Under the pieces are notes generated by a model. It did no database searches, was not told the origin of the DNA, and saw only the letters and a program-made list of their open reading frames with translations. This document shows positions 46,501 through 57,737 of a stretch of DNA of 64,000 nucleotides, piece by piece. Origin of the DNA: Wolfiporia cocos (Eukaryota; Basidiomycota; Agaricomycetes; Polyporales; Phaeolaceae); the NCBI GenBank assembly GCA_029448655.1, contig JACCLO010000003.1, forward strand, positions 310,001-374,000, in the 5' to 3' direction. The position numbers were made by a program, and so were the translations under genes. Within the stretch, counting starts at the first letter, position 1. Each line of letters begins with the position of its first letter.

Positions 46501-46860
46501 ATCGGTCTCTACCAGTTATTTATCTGTCACCAAAGTGCTAGGATTCATATCCCATGGTGCAGATGCCTTTTATGAGCACTTACACTCGAGGAACTGTGAC
46601 AAGTAAGTGAATGCATTAGCCTTTCAGTGTGATTTTCTACATCATAACACTTTGGCTGTGACAGATACAAATAGCCTTATATTGGTGATGGATCCTTCTG
46701 TATGGGGATGCTTTTCTACAGAAGATAATACATACAACTCTCAAATGCTGATTTCTTTCTAATCACAGCACTGCACAACACTCCCCACGCCATTTCCCTT
46801 CATTTCTTTATTCTCTGGAACCTCGATAGCTCATATGCGTCATCAAGCTGTGAACATTTA
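43502..46860. repeat. Graveyard of degraded LTR fragments
   Basis: Several TATA-plus-R pieces in the plus orientation (near 44215, 44920, 45630 and 45940), each followed by a CTGAGGT...CCTCAG hairpin-like motif. There are also reverse LTR-A starts near 44500 and 42300-42380. On minus near 44790-44712 a CCTGGGTTCGACCCAGG segment looks like a tRNA T-arm/B box; the rest of a tRNA is not recognisable. No intact ORF. Confidence 0.6.
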
Positions 46861-48564
46861 TCAACTCAAGCTAGCATGAGCTATTTCTGGCAGACTCACC
46901 AACTCCTCATTGCATCTTATGATCTCATGTATGTCTCCACTGCTGAAGGACTCAGAGCTGTCTAAAATGCCATGATCCAGCGACTCTCCCATATTCCCGA
47001 TCAGCCTTGGTGTAAAGTCGATGCTTGCATGAGAGCGTGAGCTATCACAACCGCCACCTTGTGTGATAGCAAGCGACAGGGAACCACGTCCAGTACCAGC
47101 ACCCTGTGGATTCGTGCATTGTCGCAGGTTGAACATGAACCTCGAGATTAGCACTCCTGAGATCCTAGACACGTCCATTTATGTCAGTTAGACGGAGATA
47201 AAGATAAAATGTGGTGAACTAACGCAGGCAGGAAGCTTTCAACGTCGTCTGAGAATGTCTGAGTATAATGAGTCCTGATAAATCAGCGCTGAGATTCGAT
47301 ATCGGACTAACTGATCCCGTCCCATCGTTCAACGTGGTCGCAATTTGTACAATGTTTAAAATGAGAAGCGCTCTGTGTGCATACGGTCAATAACTCCAAA
47401 GGATCACTGAAATGAGCTATACACACAAGAAATATATAGTACCTGTTTCGTCGATGATCAATGTGTGTTCACTGTAAAGCGTCTCTCTGTCTTACCGTCT
47501 CTGAGAATCACCAGATGTATCGACCTTCTTGAATGTGCATTTCGAGCCCAGGAGAACGTATTGATCCATGTGGCAATAATCACACAGACATCAGATATCA
47601 TGGCACATGTGCGCGTAGCAATCAGGACTAAGATCATCGATCATCAGTGACAATCCGATCATGACCGTTCAGTGGTGACAAACGTCTGCGACTGGATGAG
47701 CATTTGTGGGTGAGGAATGAAGGTAACCTCACTTGCGATGGACATTGGGAGATGTGGAGCTAGTATAGGTACATTCTGGAATGCCAGCAATCAATGCTAC
47801 AGAATTTTTCGACATTGCTGTATAGCCGTACTATAGAATAGTTAATTACAATCATCAATTATAAGACCGAGTGCCTTACAATGTTAGCTCCAACGGGAAC
47901 AAGGCCGGTGAATAACGTCAGAAGGGTCCAATGCCATCTTCGTCCAGTGATTGCGTAAACGCGAAGTGCAGAGAAAACTACCAGTGCAATCTAATGAAGT
48001 GAGTCATCGCTGCTCGCACGAATGGCGCACCTGCTGCAATAGCATATGAAAGAATTATTGTAGCACCTTGTGTGACGTCAAGCGCTTCGCAGCTATGACC
48101 ACAAGATTTCAACGTGAACATTGCTTCTTGGGAAGAATGGGACCTCAGACCTCTATCTGGGAGTGAGTTGTGAATAATCTCTCAGCAGAACGTCTTACTT
48201 GTGAAGTGTACCAATTGAACTCATTCAATATGTTCAGTAACATAGCTGATAAAAGAGTCAACCGATTCAGGAGAAGAAGAGCGGTTACGCCCGAAATGGG
48301 ATATTGCCAGATAACAGCGATTTCGAGATCCAATGTGACGATGTGCTCGTAAGCAATAATTGCTTATTTGTTGACTATCAAAGACCTTGTTCACAATTAC
48401 ACAAATTTTCACTTACCGGATGATGCAATTTGACAGTAAAGTGAGATGGTTCTAGAATATATGGTGTTCAGCCGCTGTCGTACAAACAACGGGGACAGGG
48501 TTACTCACTGCTCAGAAATCTGCTGTACAATAGCCGCATTGGTGGCGTCTGACTGCGACGACAT
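46861..48564 (-). CDS. DUF6533-type seven-helix membrane protein
   Basis: Starts at ATG 48564 (MSSQSDATNAAIVQQISE). Clear exons: 48564-48509, 48451-48417, 48362-48199, then coding segments at about 48080-48005, 47985-47880 (FSALRVYAITGRRWHWTLL) and 47840-47730 (IPECTYTSSTSP), and a last exon ending at 46861 (ISRFMFNLRQ, GNMGESLDHGILD). YEHIVTLDLEIAVIW is the hallmark of the DUF6533 N terminus; hydrophobic helices and the ISRFM.NLRQ cytosolic tail fit this large Agaricomycete family. Function of the family is unknown; membrane location is inferred. Splicing after 48199 is ambiguous by one base, so a recent lesion cannot be excluded. Confidence 0.68.
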
Positions 48565-49525
48565 CTTGTCGGCTTGGAAGCGAGAAGCGATGTACTAAAC
48601 TGTGCAGGGGTGCAGCGAACCTCACGGAAGAAGCTTGTCTCGAGTTCAACGGGCAACACTGGGTGTTTCCAGTAGATGGGTAGACGAAGACAGAGCTATA
48701 CTGCCGTGTACCGTTAAACGGAGGATACGTTGAGGTAGGAGGACGCTATGGGTAAAGAGTATGGGAGGGAAGGGGGAGGAGGATAGTGATATGCAAAGCC
48801 CAGCTTCAGGTGAGGAGCGAGATGCAGAACATAGCAGGCCGTTGAGAGCGTGTGTACGAGAGCCCAAGATAGAAATATGCTGTGCGATTAGTCAAACCTT
48901 ATCCAATATACTTTTATACACTGAACGAGTCCGGCTCCTAGTACGAAACGACTGCCATAAGAAGTCTATACAATACGATGGTGTCATTGTAGACTAGTTC
49001 AGCTGGACAGGAGTGCATAACATGTTCCTTATGGTTCTGGAATAAATGTCTACATAATGATAGCCTCCATTTGTGAGGTGAGCAGCATGCAACAGGAGCA
49101 TTCCGAGTGGAGGACCTTGACCAATCTAAATTGGATTAGTGCATGTAATTACATTCATAGGACTACATGCAGCCAACCATGATCAACTGTCATGGGTACT
49201 CAGCTTACTGCGGTATCATACAAATGTAGATCAACTATCATGATGGTGGCTCACGTCGGATATGGTATTCACATCACAGCTTCGGAGCCTTGTGGGTGGG
49301 GTGATTGAGACTCGTATCCTCCTTCTTGCGCCGTGCGCGCTCCGCCTTGTTCTTCTTTTCCGTATAACGCTTGTCGTCGCGGGCCTACTAATAGTGAACG
49401 ACCAAATCGGAAAGTGGTCGATCATACTCACTGCATAGGAGTAGCCACACTACATAGCGAGCAATCAAACTGTATCGTAAGCGATCAGATTACATAGCGG
49501 GCGATCAAATGTCATATAATTGACA
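48565..49525. other. Upstream of the DUF6533 gene, no supported gene
   Basis: Purine-rich GGAGGAAGGGGGAGG-like tract near 48770 and GCGATCAAATGTCATATA-type short repeats at 49440-49530 next to FB2. No recognised coding sequence. Confidence 0.4.
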
Positions 49526-49660
49526 ATCAAAAGTGAGGGACTTCAGTCAATTATCTTAATCTGCCAACTGCCCTTCGCTTAAGAAATCGCAGTTGCGAGC
49601 TAGGTTTGCACGCAGATTAATCTGCTAGCTGCGGCAGATTAATCTACTGTAACAATAAAA

Positions 49661-49748
49661 TGGTACATCCAGGATTCGAACCAAGGACCTTAGTGCAGAT
49701 GAGAATAACAGCATCACAGCATACATTAGCCAACTGAGCTACAGTGCG
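49661..49748 (-). other. tRNA-derived head in left arm of FB2
   Basis: The minus strand has GTAGCTCAGTTGGCTAATG and GGTTCGAATCC before ATGTACCA, as in FB1. Confidence 0.7.
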
Positions 49749-50038
49749 ACTAGTGTCGGCCCCATTTTAAGCAATATATAGAGTATTTTGTAAACTTCAT
49801 TTTCGCAGTTTAACATCTTCCATAACACAAATACAAATGAATCTGCCTCTAAAGACCTGTGATTCCAGTGTATTCAGCTTTCCCATGGTGAGTTGCTCCA
49901 GGTCAAGCATGGTAAATCAAGCTACCACTATCATTGATTTCTGTATGCTTGTTGGAGCAGTTAGTTGTCTCGATGGTTTGCGAAAATTGTGTGTAAAATT
50001 TGCATTATATATATTTTGATTGGTCAAGGGTAACTGTT

Positions 50039-50124
50039 GCCACTATGGCTCAGTTGGCTAATTATGCTGCGATGCTGCTATTCTCATCTATGCTAAGGTC
50101 CTTGGTTCGAATCCTGGATGTACC
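50039..50124 (+). other. tRNA-derived head in right arm of FB2
   Basis: Plus strand ATGGCTCAGTTGGCTAAT and GGTTCGAATCC, ending ATGTACCA. Outward-facing. Confidence 0.7.
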
Positions 50125-50258
50125 ATTTTATTGTCACAGTAGATTAATCTGCTGCAGCTAGCAGATTAATCTGCGTGCAAACCTAGCTCGCAACTGCAAT
50201 TTCTTAAGCGAAGGGCAGTTGGCAGATTAAGATAATTGACTGAAACTCTACCAAAAGT

Positions 50259-50389
50259 TTCCAAAAGACGAAGAACGCTAATGTTTACAACACACTTACA
50301 GTGTGAGTATGTGAGGAAAGATATATTGTCTACTCGGGCACGTCAACTGCCAACCCACAAATGCCTTGGAGTATAGCAGAGTTAGTGTT
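50259..50389. other. Short spacer after FB2
   Basis: Nothing recognised. Confidence 0.4.
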
Positions 50390-50580
50390 GCCGAAGTTCA
50401 GTTCAGAACCAAGGTTCAGAACCTGAACCACCTGAACCGAACCTAGGTTCAGGTTCAGTCCAGGTCCAGTTCAGGGTAGGATGTCAAGGTTCGGTTCTTG
50501 GTTCAGGGGTGCCATTGGTACCCTTGAACCAGGTTCGAACTGGACTGAACCTTGAACCACTTAGCATTGACATATTCTTG
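50390..50580. repeat. Degenerate GGTTCAG/CTGAACC repeat patch
   Basis: Dense direct and inverted copies of GGTTCAGG, AACCTGAACC and GGTTCGG over about 190 bp; can form many alternative hairpins. It resembles in style the GGCCTGAGCC patches beside FB3. Confidence 0.7.
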
Positions 50581-50890
50581 GTAGCTACTGGTGGATAAGT
50601 ATCAATTACAATTATGGCCTTGCCATCCTTGCTATAGTATTGTTGTAGTAAGTCATGGATAACTGGCTTCACCATGGCAAGCATCAGCACTCATATACTC
50701 CAGTCTCCCACTATGGCAAGAGCTCAACCCTGTGTTGGAATTACTGTGCTTTCTGTGGCACTGAGCTGCATTCACTGTTGCAAATCAGGTTCTGTGGCCA
50801 ACATGAGGGCATGTGGCCCTTGCATGCATAGTGACAAGGCAAGATAGTGGGTAGTAGTTTCATCTGTAGCTGCATTAAGCTGGGTGTGAG

Positions 50891-51540
50891 TGTCACAGTT
50901 CTGACATTTTTCCTATATTTTTACCTAGTTTTCTGGTATTTCTACGAATATCTGAAGGGTTATCTGTACTTAAGGGTACCAAGCCGACATGCCGCTATTA
51001 ACTAAGTAGTTATAGCTTACATAATACGGGTAGCTCCGTAGTTACGTCCACGTATGACAACAACACGTACATAACGCGCTACTCAGCATAGTAACGTCAG
51101 CGGCCCGCAGACTATCACAAGCTAATAGCACAGCATTAATCATATCCCGATATCGGCATATAGATTATCACATGCTTCTGCTTATTACGCTTACTCATCC
51201 GCTTCAGCCACATTGACAACACGGACCTATGGGTCCACGCTCTCTTACGATTGGTGCGGCCATTACCGGCGCACATGGTCTACTAGAGTACTATGACTTA
51301 GTCGTCTGGCGCATTACGGCGCACAAACCATTCTCATGTTTGGCTCACAAGGGTGACCAAACACTCAACGTGTATATAAGGGTTTACACTGAGGCTTACG
51401 CTCCTCAGTTCTATTCTCTTACAATGGCAGTTGTACCTCTCATACTATCTGCTACATTTGCTATCCCTCGCCTCGACTTCAAGTCTCAAGCGTCTCGGTG
51501 AGTTTCCACAGGCATCTGTGTCATTAGAATAGAACTTCTC
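50891..51540 (+). repeat. LTR-B, probable 5' LTR of element C
   Basis: Starts TGTCACAGTTCTGACATTTT; TATA GTGTATATAAGGG near 51388; the end is approximate because the tail diverges from the other copies after GTGAGTTTCCACAG. Confidence 0.65.
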
Positions 51541-52499
51541 TACCCCCCGGCATCACTGGCAAGCGGCGCCCTGGGTTTTTTCCCCCTCTAGGGCTAGAAT
51601 GAGTTGTAAGCGCACCATCATTGCCTGACAAGGCTTTGGTGGCCCTCGGTTGGGATCTGGGGGATACGGCAACCTTGGCTGACAAGCCTTGGAAGCAACT
51701 AGGAAGCTCCACACTGCCTTAAATTGGCAGGAGGACTTCCTAACCTGGACTCTAGGATTAAGGAGACACGGTCATTGGTTGACAAACCTTTGACTGTGCG
51801 CGGTTGAGACCCAGGTCACCTTAGCTGGGCCCGGTAATGCGCATGTGCACCTGGCACCCCTGTGGGGTCAGGCATTGCGCCTAAGCCACAATAGTGACCG
51901 TCCCTTTCCGGGACATGGGAATCTTCCAAAGCCGATCCCCAGGCGCAAGGGGCCCGCTTTGTACCCATATGGGAAAAGCGGTGAGGGGGATCAACTTCGG
52001 ATGATCCTGCCAAAGGACTGCTCGGTAGCCAGTAGCATAAATCCTCCGGGTAGCTCAGCGTGTGCACTAGAGAGGTGGTGGCGGTATCTCCCCTGCGATT
52101 TGCAATCAAAGGGACAGACCCCATCCTCTGCATCCTCTCTAGGTCTAAAGACGGCAACCTCACTGTTGAAGCGAGGAAGACGAAGGGTGTAATACCCGGT
52201 CAGTTCCAGTAGTCACAGTCGCTGTGGCTACTGCGTATCCGATTCCAACCATGTGACCCAGGCAGACCCTGGCAGTCACCGACTCTACCCTCAGGAGTAG
52301 GCGCCTCTGACTATGAGCGCTCCGTGCCACATCATGCGAATATCCTCGGCATTTGCCACTGAGTCTCCGCGCGCAACTATGAGGACTAGCCTTAGAGTAC
52401 CACTTCCACGTTCCTGACAAGGAACCCCCCGTTTTTCATATTTCCTGTTCTCAACCACTGAGTGTTGCAAAACGCTCATGCTGCTGCTGTTGCTAGATC
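51541..52499. other. Leader between LTR-B and first ORF of element C
   Basis: About 960 bp without a supported gene. It contains CCTGACAAGGCTTTG/TGACAAGCCTTGG-type repeats. Confidence 0.4.
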
Positions 52500-54012
52500 A
52501 TGCCTCGTGCCAACAACCGTTGTACCCGGGGTTCTTCCAACACCCCTTACGCTAAGCCCGCCAAGCAAAACCTTATCGATCGCATGGCTCCACCTGCGCT
52601 TAGCACCCGGATCACAAGTCCCAATCCGGAACCGACGTATACTCTTCCTGTCAAGGAAGACTACACAGGGAAACTCCACCTCTGGGAGATTCCCACTCAT
52701 CTGCCCAAGCATATCGCCGACCTCGGGAAGCCCCGGCATAGAGCCCCTTCCCCGCCTAAGTACACTCCATGGGAACGCTCACCCAACAAGCTTCTCGAAC
52801 TTTTGGTACTGTCACGGTAACCACCGTGCCACCCGCCCTAGCGGGGAACCTCTATATCCGCCCTATCCTATCTCCAATAGCCCCCCACCCTCCTAGTGGC
52901 GGAGAACAAGAAGGCACTCCTGTTGAGGAGCCCTGCCGTATTGCACAGACTAGCAGGTAAAGGAGAAGAGACTAGGCGAATGTAATGAATAGAGACCCCC
53001 ACGCCCAAGTAGGACGTAGCAGGCTTTGTCGTCTAAGACCCTGCACGCAAGAGACAAGCAGGCAGAGGGTATTAAAGGTTGCCAGGGGACGCGCCCCCAA
53101 CGACGAGAAGATAAGTTCTGAGGAGTACCTCAGAACGCTACCTAGTATATATACATGTGGACGCAGACTCCTATAGCTACAAGACCTGCCCTAATGGCGT
53201 GGTCTGTGCACACTGTGACTACGCTGCACATGACTAAGTAACGCGAGTGACTCCAGTGACGTACCACGTGACCTAAATAAGAGATAAGATAGGAGAAGCT
53301 TATCTATTTCCCATGCACGTGCAGTCCCGGGCGGCTAGGTATAACGTAGCGAATATCTGGAGGATAAAGGTGAATATATCATCAGGGAACCCCTTTATTC
53401 CGGGATTTCTTGTGACAGGTACACTCCATGAAAGACCTAATGCGTCAGTGGGAGTTGAACAAACTCCTATTGGCTCGTGCCAAGCTGAACAAATGCATAG
53501 CCAAAAAGAAAAACCGTCCCAAGCCTCTGGCCCTCCACCTCTCCGATCCGGTGCAGGGACCCACTGTCCCTGCAATCCACGGCACCCTTGCCCCGACTTT
53601 GCTTTTCGCTAAGACTAAGCAACTCAAGTCATTGGAGCATGTGATGCCGTTGCTCACATCCACCTTAGAGCGCCTCATCCCCATTGCCAACCACCCCCCT
53701 AACTACCATAATTTCGATATCTATTACGATAAGAAATTTCATGATATGGTAGTACAATTAGAGGATTTGGTAGATAACGTAGAGGATCACGCTCGCCATA
53801 GGAGGATTACAAACAGAAGCTTGAGAATTATGGTGGAGGACTGTAAAAGAATCGGACAGGTCTCCTTCTATAGTATAGATACTAGGGTAGCAGACATTGT
53901 AAAAGAGATTGCCCTACTGGACATCTCTTTCGACTACGGGCACGCACCCCCTTCTGACAAGAAGGCTGGTACTTCTACTTCGGTAGAAGAAGATTTAATA
54001 GCAATAAGCTGA
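52500..54012 (+). pseudogene. Extra ORF upstream of gag, split by a solo LTR
   Basis: The two open pieces 52500-52809 and 53423-54012 are in the same frame once the 608-bp LTR and one copy of its 5-bp duplication are discounted, so the original ORF had about 299 codons. The first part is Pro/Lys-rich (NPEPTYTLPVKEDYTG); the second is helical and charged (MRQWELNKLLLARAKLNKC; LEDLVDNVEDHARHRR). No known domain recognised. It ends 138 nt before gag. It may be a capsid-like or accessory protein of the element. Confidence 0.6.
52810..53417 (-). repeat. Solo LTR inserted in element C ORF
   Basis: Bounded by TGTCAC...GTGACA and flanked by GGTAC at 52805-52809 and 53418-53422. A reverse TATA (CCACATGTATATATACTAGG on minus) gives the orientation. 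Confidence 0.85.
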
Positions 54013-54150
54013 GCTGACAAGCTCAGTTTTTCTCTGAAATAGAGTGCTATAAGATCGTAAATGCAGGCAGCAGCAGCCTTTAAACTTTTTATACCTCCCC
54101 CTCCAAGTGATCAAGGAAAGATAAGATTACTCATATACGGAATTTAAGAA

Positions 54151-55570
54151 ATGTCTCAACAAGCATCCACCTCCGCCGCCGTTAACCCTGCTCGCGCCTC
54201 CATGTCCCCCCTCAATATTTTCGAGGAACATGAGGACGAAGTCCGCCCCCTGACCATTAGTGGTTCAAGGGCCCCCAGTCCCATTCCGGGATTCATGGGA
54301 GCCATCTACCCCGAACCCATGGGGAGACATGAAAACCACATGGTGCTCTTCCAGGCACTGGCCAGTCTCACAGACGACCAGGTACTCGCTCATATGAGTA
54401 CCGGGGCTACCGAGGCAGAGATCGCCAACATCCGACAGATCCACACCCGGATCGTCAACGTCGCTGTGGAACACACCCACGCAGTCGCCTACGATGACTT
54501 GATGCAGTTCGTCACCCAACAAAACAGGGTCATGGAGCGGACCGCTAGAAAGTTTGACCAAATGTGGTCGTACATCTCCACGGTCCAATCCATGGTGCAC
54601 GACCTGGAAAGGGAAGTCACCACGGATTACAAAATCCGCATCGAGGAAGTCAAGCAGGCCGCCGATGCAGAAATTGGCACCCTCCAGGAAGTCGCGGACT
54701 TGGAGGACGAGATCCAGGACCTCCGGTCCAAAATTCCAACGGGCATCAACCACCCAGCACCACCAGTACCAGCCACAGCACCGGCTGCACCAGCACCCCC
54801 GGCAGCCCCTCAGGCTCCCGGCACGGGCATTCTTGCCCAACTCAATGCCGCTGCCGCTGCAGCGCAGCAAGCAGCTGCTCAGGCCCAGGCTGCGGCCCCC
54901 ACTTTTCCACTCCCTAATGTGCGGGTTCCGCCGCCACCTGAATTCTCCGGATCTGAAAGTAAGGTCCTGGCTAAAGAATTCACTGAGAAAATGGGGCTGT
55001 ATTTCAGCGCCACCAAGATCACCAACGACCAGGACAAGGTCACACAGGCCCTGTTCCATCTCACTGGGGACGTGTACAAATTCATGACACCCCTCATTGA
55101 GAAGGCCGGTCGCAGTGAGAATCTCGGTACATGGCAGGAATTCGTCACCACGCTCAACAACCAATATGGTAAGAAGACGGACAAGGAAATTGTGCGACGA
55201 GAGATCCGCGGGTACTACGGCAACAAGGGTAAAAAAACTTGTCAAATCGAACTATTTCAAATACTGCGAAAAGTTCCGTACCCTCGGCAAGCTCTCCGAA
55301 ACTGACAACGGCACGTTACTCTACGGATTCAAAGAGACGCTGCCGGAATTGGTTTGCCAACACCTCGTGGTCTTGGAAAAGACCCCGTTCTTCACCGTCC
55401 CAACAGAGTGGGAAAAGTACATGGAGTTAGCACTGGAAATGTACCAGGTGGCCTACCCTGAGAAGCTCACGGGTAGTATTTTCAAGGAGGAAAAGAAGGA
55501 AAAAGAAAAGAAAGAGGAACCCAAAGCCGCCACTGTTACGATTTTACCAGGTGCACCTGGATATTCCGTT
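54151..55570 (+). pseudogene. gag: gag of element C, frameshifted and truncated
   Basis: Open from ATG 54151. Coiled-coil-like N part, a Pro/Ala/Gln-rich middle (APPVPATAPAAPAPPAAPQ), then a Ty3-type capsid region (PPPPEFSGSESKVLAKEF, FHLTGDVYKFMTPLI). At 55231-55237 a run of seven A puts the rest out of frame; the frame starting before 55097 continues it (FKYCEKFRTLGKL; EWEKYMELALEMYQ) to 55570. There the LTR-A begins and supplies the stop. No zinc knuckle remains. Homologous to the gag at 56131 by its FSG and DWEKY-like motifs. Confidence 0.8.
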
Positions 55571-56075
55571 TGATGCCTCACTGTGTATGAGGACTTCGCG
55601 TTCAACCACTGCATCCAGCGGTCTATTTCTAGGGGCCTCCACTCAACCGTAGGCCCTGTTTCATGTATAACAACCCTATGCCCGTTCTCCATGCTCGCAT
55701 CACATTCTAGCTGATATTCTGTGTCTAACCACAGTAGTTCTCAGTTTCATCCCTTGTTGCGCTCAACCGCAACACTTCTCCTTTATTACTTATATCGTTA
55801 GCCCGACGGACTTAATAGTAGCAATACCAAGGACACTATGACCCCGATTAACAGACCGCAGTATATAACCTGATGTAAATACCGGTCGAGTTCCTCAGCT
55901 CGACCTTGTTGAATTACAAGGATCTTATACTCGTTCTAAAAGGCTTGAGCAATTAAGCCTGCAGCTTGTATATCGACGCTCTGACTCTGAGGAGTCCGAC
56001 AAGTAGTGCGCTACTCAATACACTGAGTAACTCGACCCAGTTATTTTGTGTTGAACGGATATTCGATCCGTAACA
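55571..56075 (+). repeat. LTR-A, 5' side of element 2
   Basis: Starts TGATGCCTCACTGTGTATGA, has TATA GTATATAACC near 55861 and CAGCTCGACCTTGTTG at the predicted start, and ends ATATTCGATCCGTAACA. The sequence after it (GAGCTCGTGTTCATC) is not the complement of the R start, unlike in element 1. Confidence 0.8.
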
Positions 56076-56130
56076 GAGCTCGTGTTCATCACGCTCAACA
56101 AGAGCGCCTCCAAATCATCTGAGATGAGCT

Positions 56131-57570
56131 ATGGCTCAGGGAAGGAGCCGCAGACCCAGCCATCACAGGCGAAGTCACACTCCCCCCCACATATGGCCCG
56201 TACCAGACCCTCAACATAGAGTTCCCGAAGACATCCTCTATGGGGACCGAGGAGAAATGTACGACCGATTGGTCTCCGGCATCGCCCCTGATGCCCTCGA
56301 TGACATGCAGGCTGAGATCACTCTTGACTTCAACACGATCGTAGAGGCATCCAACGCTGCTGCCAATTATGCCACCGACAGCATCACCGAGCTCCTAAAT
56401 AAGCTCGACTCACAATTCACAAAAGTACTGCGAAAGTCCGATGAGGTCCGAACCTTCATCCGCACCCTAAATGGACGCATCCGCAACCTCGAGGACCAGA
56501 GGAAGACAGATCGAAGTGACCTGGACCGTGCACTTGCACGAATCACCACCTTGGAAAAGGCTCCTGCTCAACCTGCTGGCCCAACAGTGCCAACAGCAGG
56601 TAGCGTTGCACCGACTTATGCTCGGAAAGCCACACCCCTGCCCAAATTCTCAGGTGAAGGGTCAAAGATCACCGTGACGGAGTGGCTCGCAAAGTGCATC
56701 ATGTACTTCGCGGACGCAGAGATCACTGACGAGCGTCGGCAGATCGTATCCGCCCTGACCCGGCTATCCGGCCACGCCTTCCACTATCAGGAAGCACATG
56801 TAAAAAAGTCCCACGACCCCAAGGAGTCCCTAGGCATGTGGGCCGAGTTCGAAAGGGAGATGGAGAACGTATATGGGAAGAAAAACGAGAAGGAGATCGC
56901 GCAGGAGGAGATCAAGAGTTACTTTGGTGACTCGTGCAGGAAGAAGGCCGAAGCCGACTTCTTTGTATACACGGAGCGCCTGCGACAATTGGCACGCAAG
57001 GCAGAAACTGAGGAAAAGACCCTCATCCAGAAACTTCCGCACGTGTTCCCTGCGAAGGTGCGCAAAGCATTTGGAATCATGGAGGCGTCCGGAACCTTCC
57101 AGGCCCCAACGGACTGGGAGAAATATCTCGATATGTCTATCTGCATGTACAACGCCGCCTGTCACGACAAAATCGCAGGCAGAACATTATTCGGTGACGG
57201 AGAGAAGAGGAAGGAGGAGAAGAAGGACAAGTTGTCGGGGTCTGGCAAGACCACGTCAACTATCATGACATCCACGACGTCCGGGTCTGACAAGACCACG
57301 GGGCAAAACATTAAGGAGAAGCCAACGACGCTTCCATCTGACGCTGGCGCTGGTGCCGAATGGAAGCAGAACCCCAAGTTCAAAAACTGGTATCTCGCCG
57401 CCCCCGCACGCAAGTGCAATGTCTGTGGACGCGATGCCTGTACGAACCCGTACAACTCGTGTCGCTTCAAGAAGCCGAACCCTGCCGGCAGCAGCAAAGC
57501 AGGAAAGTCTAGTGGAGGAACGTCAGCCTTGGCAAAAACCGACAACAGAAATGGACGATTCGTCCGATAA
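56131..57570 (+). CDS. gag: Gag of element 2, non-canonical Cys motif
   Basis: 479 codons from ATG 56131. Basic N terminus (GRSRRPSHHRRSH), helical segment with LLNKLDSQFTKVL, Pro/Thr linker, capsid-like core (LPKFSGEGSKITVTEWLAK; FHYQEAHVKK; DWEKYLDMSICMYN), Lys/Glu/Ser/Thr-rich tail. The C-terminal finger reads CNVCGRDACTNPYNSC (C-X2-C-X4-C-X6-C) and lacks the CCHC histidine spacing, so nucleic-acid binding may differ. Ends TAA 57568-57570. The frame is otherwise open after the stop to about 57790, which hints that gag and pol were once joined by readthrough or fusion. Confidence 0.85.
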   Translation: MAQGRSRRPSHHRRSHTPPHIWPVPDPQHRVPEDILYGDRGEMYDRLVSGIAPDALDDMQAEITLDFNTIVEASNAAANYATDSITELLNKLDSQFTKVLRKSDEVRTFIRTLNGRIRNLEDQRKTDRSDLDRALARITTLEKAPAQPAGPTVPTAGSVAPTYARKATPLPKFSGEGSKITVTEWLAKCIMYFADAEITDERRQIVSALTRLSGHAFHYQEAHVKKSHDPKESLGMWAEFEREMENVYGKKNEKEIAQEEIKSYFGDSCRKKAEADFFVYTERLRQLARKAETEEKTLIQKLPHVFPAKVRKAFGIMEASGTFQAPTDWEKYLDMSICMYNAACHDKIAGRTLFGDGEKRKEEKKDKLSGSGKTTSTIMTSTTSGSDKTTGQNIKEKPTTLPSDAGAGAEWKQNPKFKNWYLAAPARKCNVCGRDACTNPYNSCRFKKPNPAGSSKAGKSSGGTSALAKTDNRNGRFVR

Positions 57571-57737
57571 GTCATCCGGGAATACTTCGTTCCCAATGAC
57601 CAGCAGGCCAGTACCAGCACCACGCCATCATCATCGGCATCTGCAACAGTTGGTACAGTGGAGTTGGCCCCCACCATGTGCATAGACAATAACGTCTCCG
57701 AGGAACCCCAAAACCTCACCCACGAGACTGTCCTACC

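Larger units (their letters stand above)
49535..50249. mobile_element. Foldback element FB2 (inverted copy of FB1), 715 bp
   Basis: Tips GAGGGACTTCAGTCAA (left) and TTGACTGAAACTCT (right). Flanks ATCAAAAGT (49526-49534) and ACCAAAAGT (50250-50258), a 9-bp duplication with one mismatch. Arms and core correspond to FB1 read in reverse. Confidence 0.82.
50891..55570 (+). mobile_element. Ty3/gypsy 'element C', 5' part, decayed and interrupted
   Basis: LTR-B at 50891, a long leader, an extra ORF split by a solo LTR, then gag ending where an LTR-A begins at 55571. No pol of its own can be assigned with confidence; see element 2. Confidence 0.65.

Noticed and set aside
55228..55240. Programmed -1 frameshift at AAAAAAC in element C gag
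   Set aside because: The downstream frame is +1 relative to the upstream one, so a -1 slip would not join them.
54265..55245. Long minus-strand open frame (326 codons)
   Set aside because: It is the antisense shadow of element C gag in a GC-rich, stop-poor stretch; no domain or start context of its own.
56076..56095. Self-priming PBS in element 2
   Set aside because: The sequence after LTR-A shares only a short palindromic GAGCTC with the R start and is not its complement, unlike element 1.
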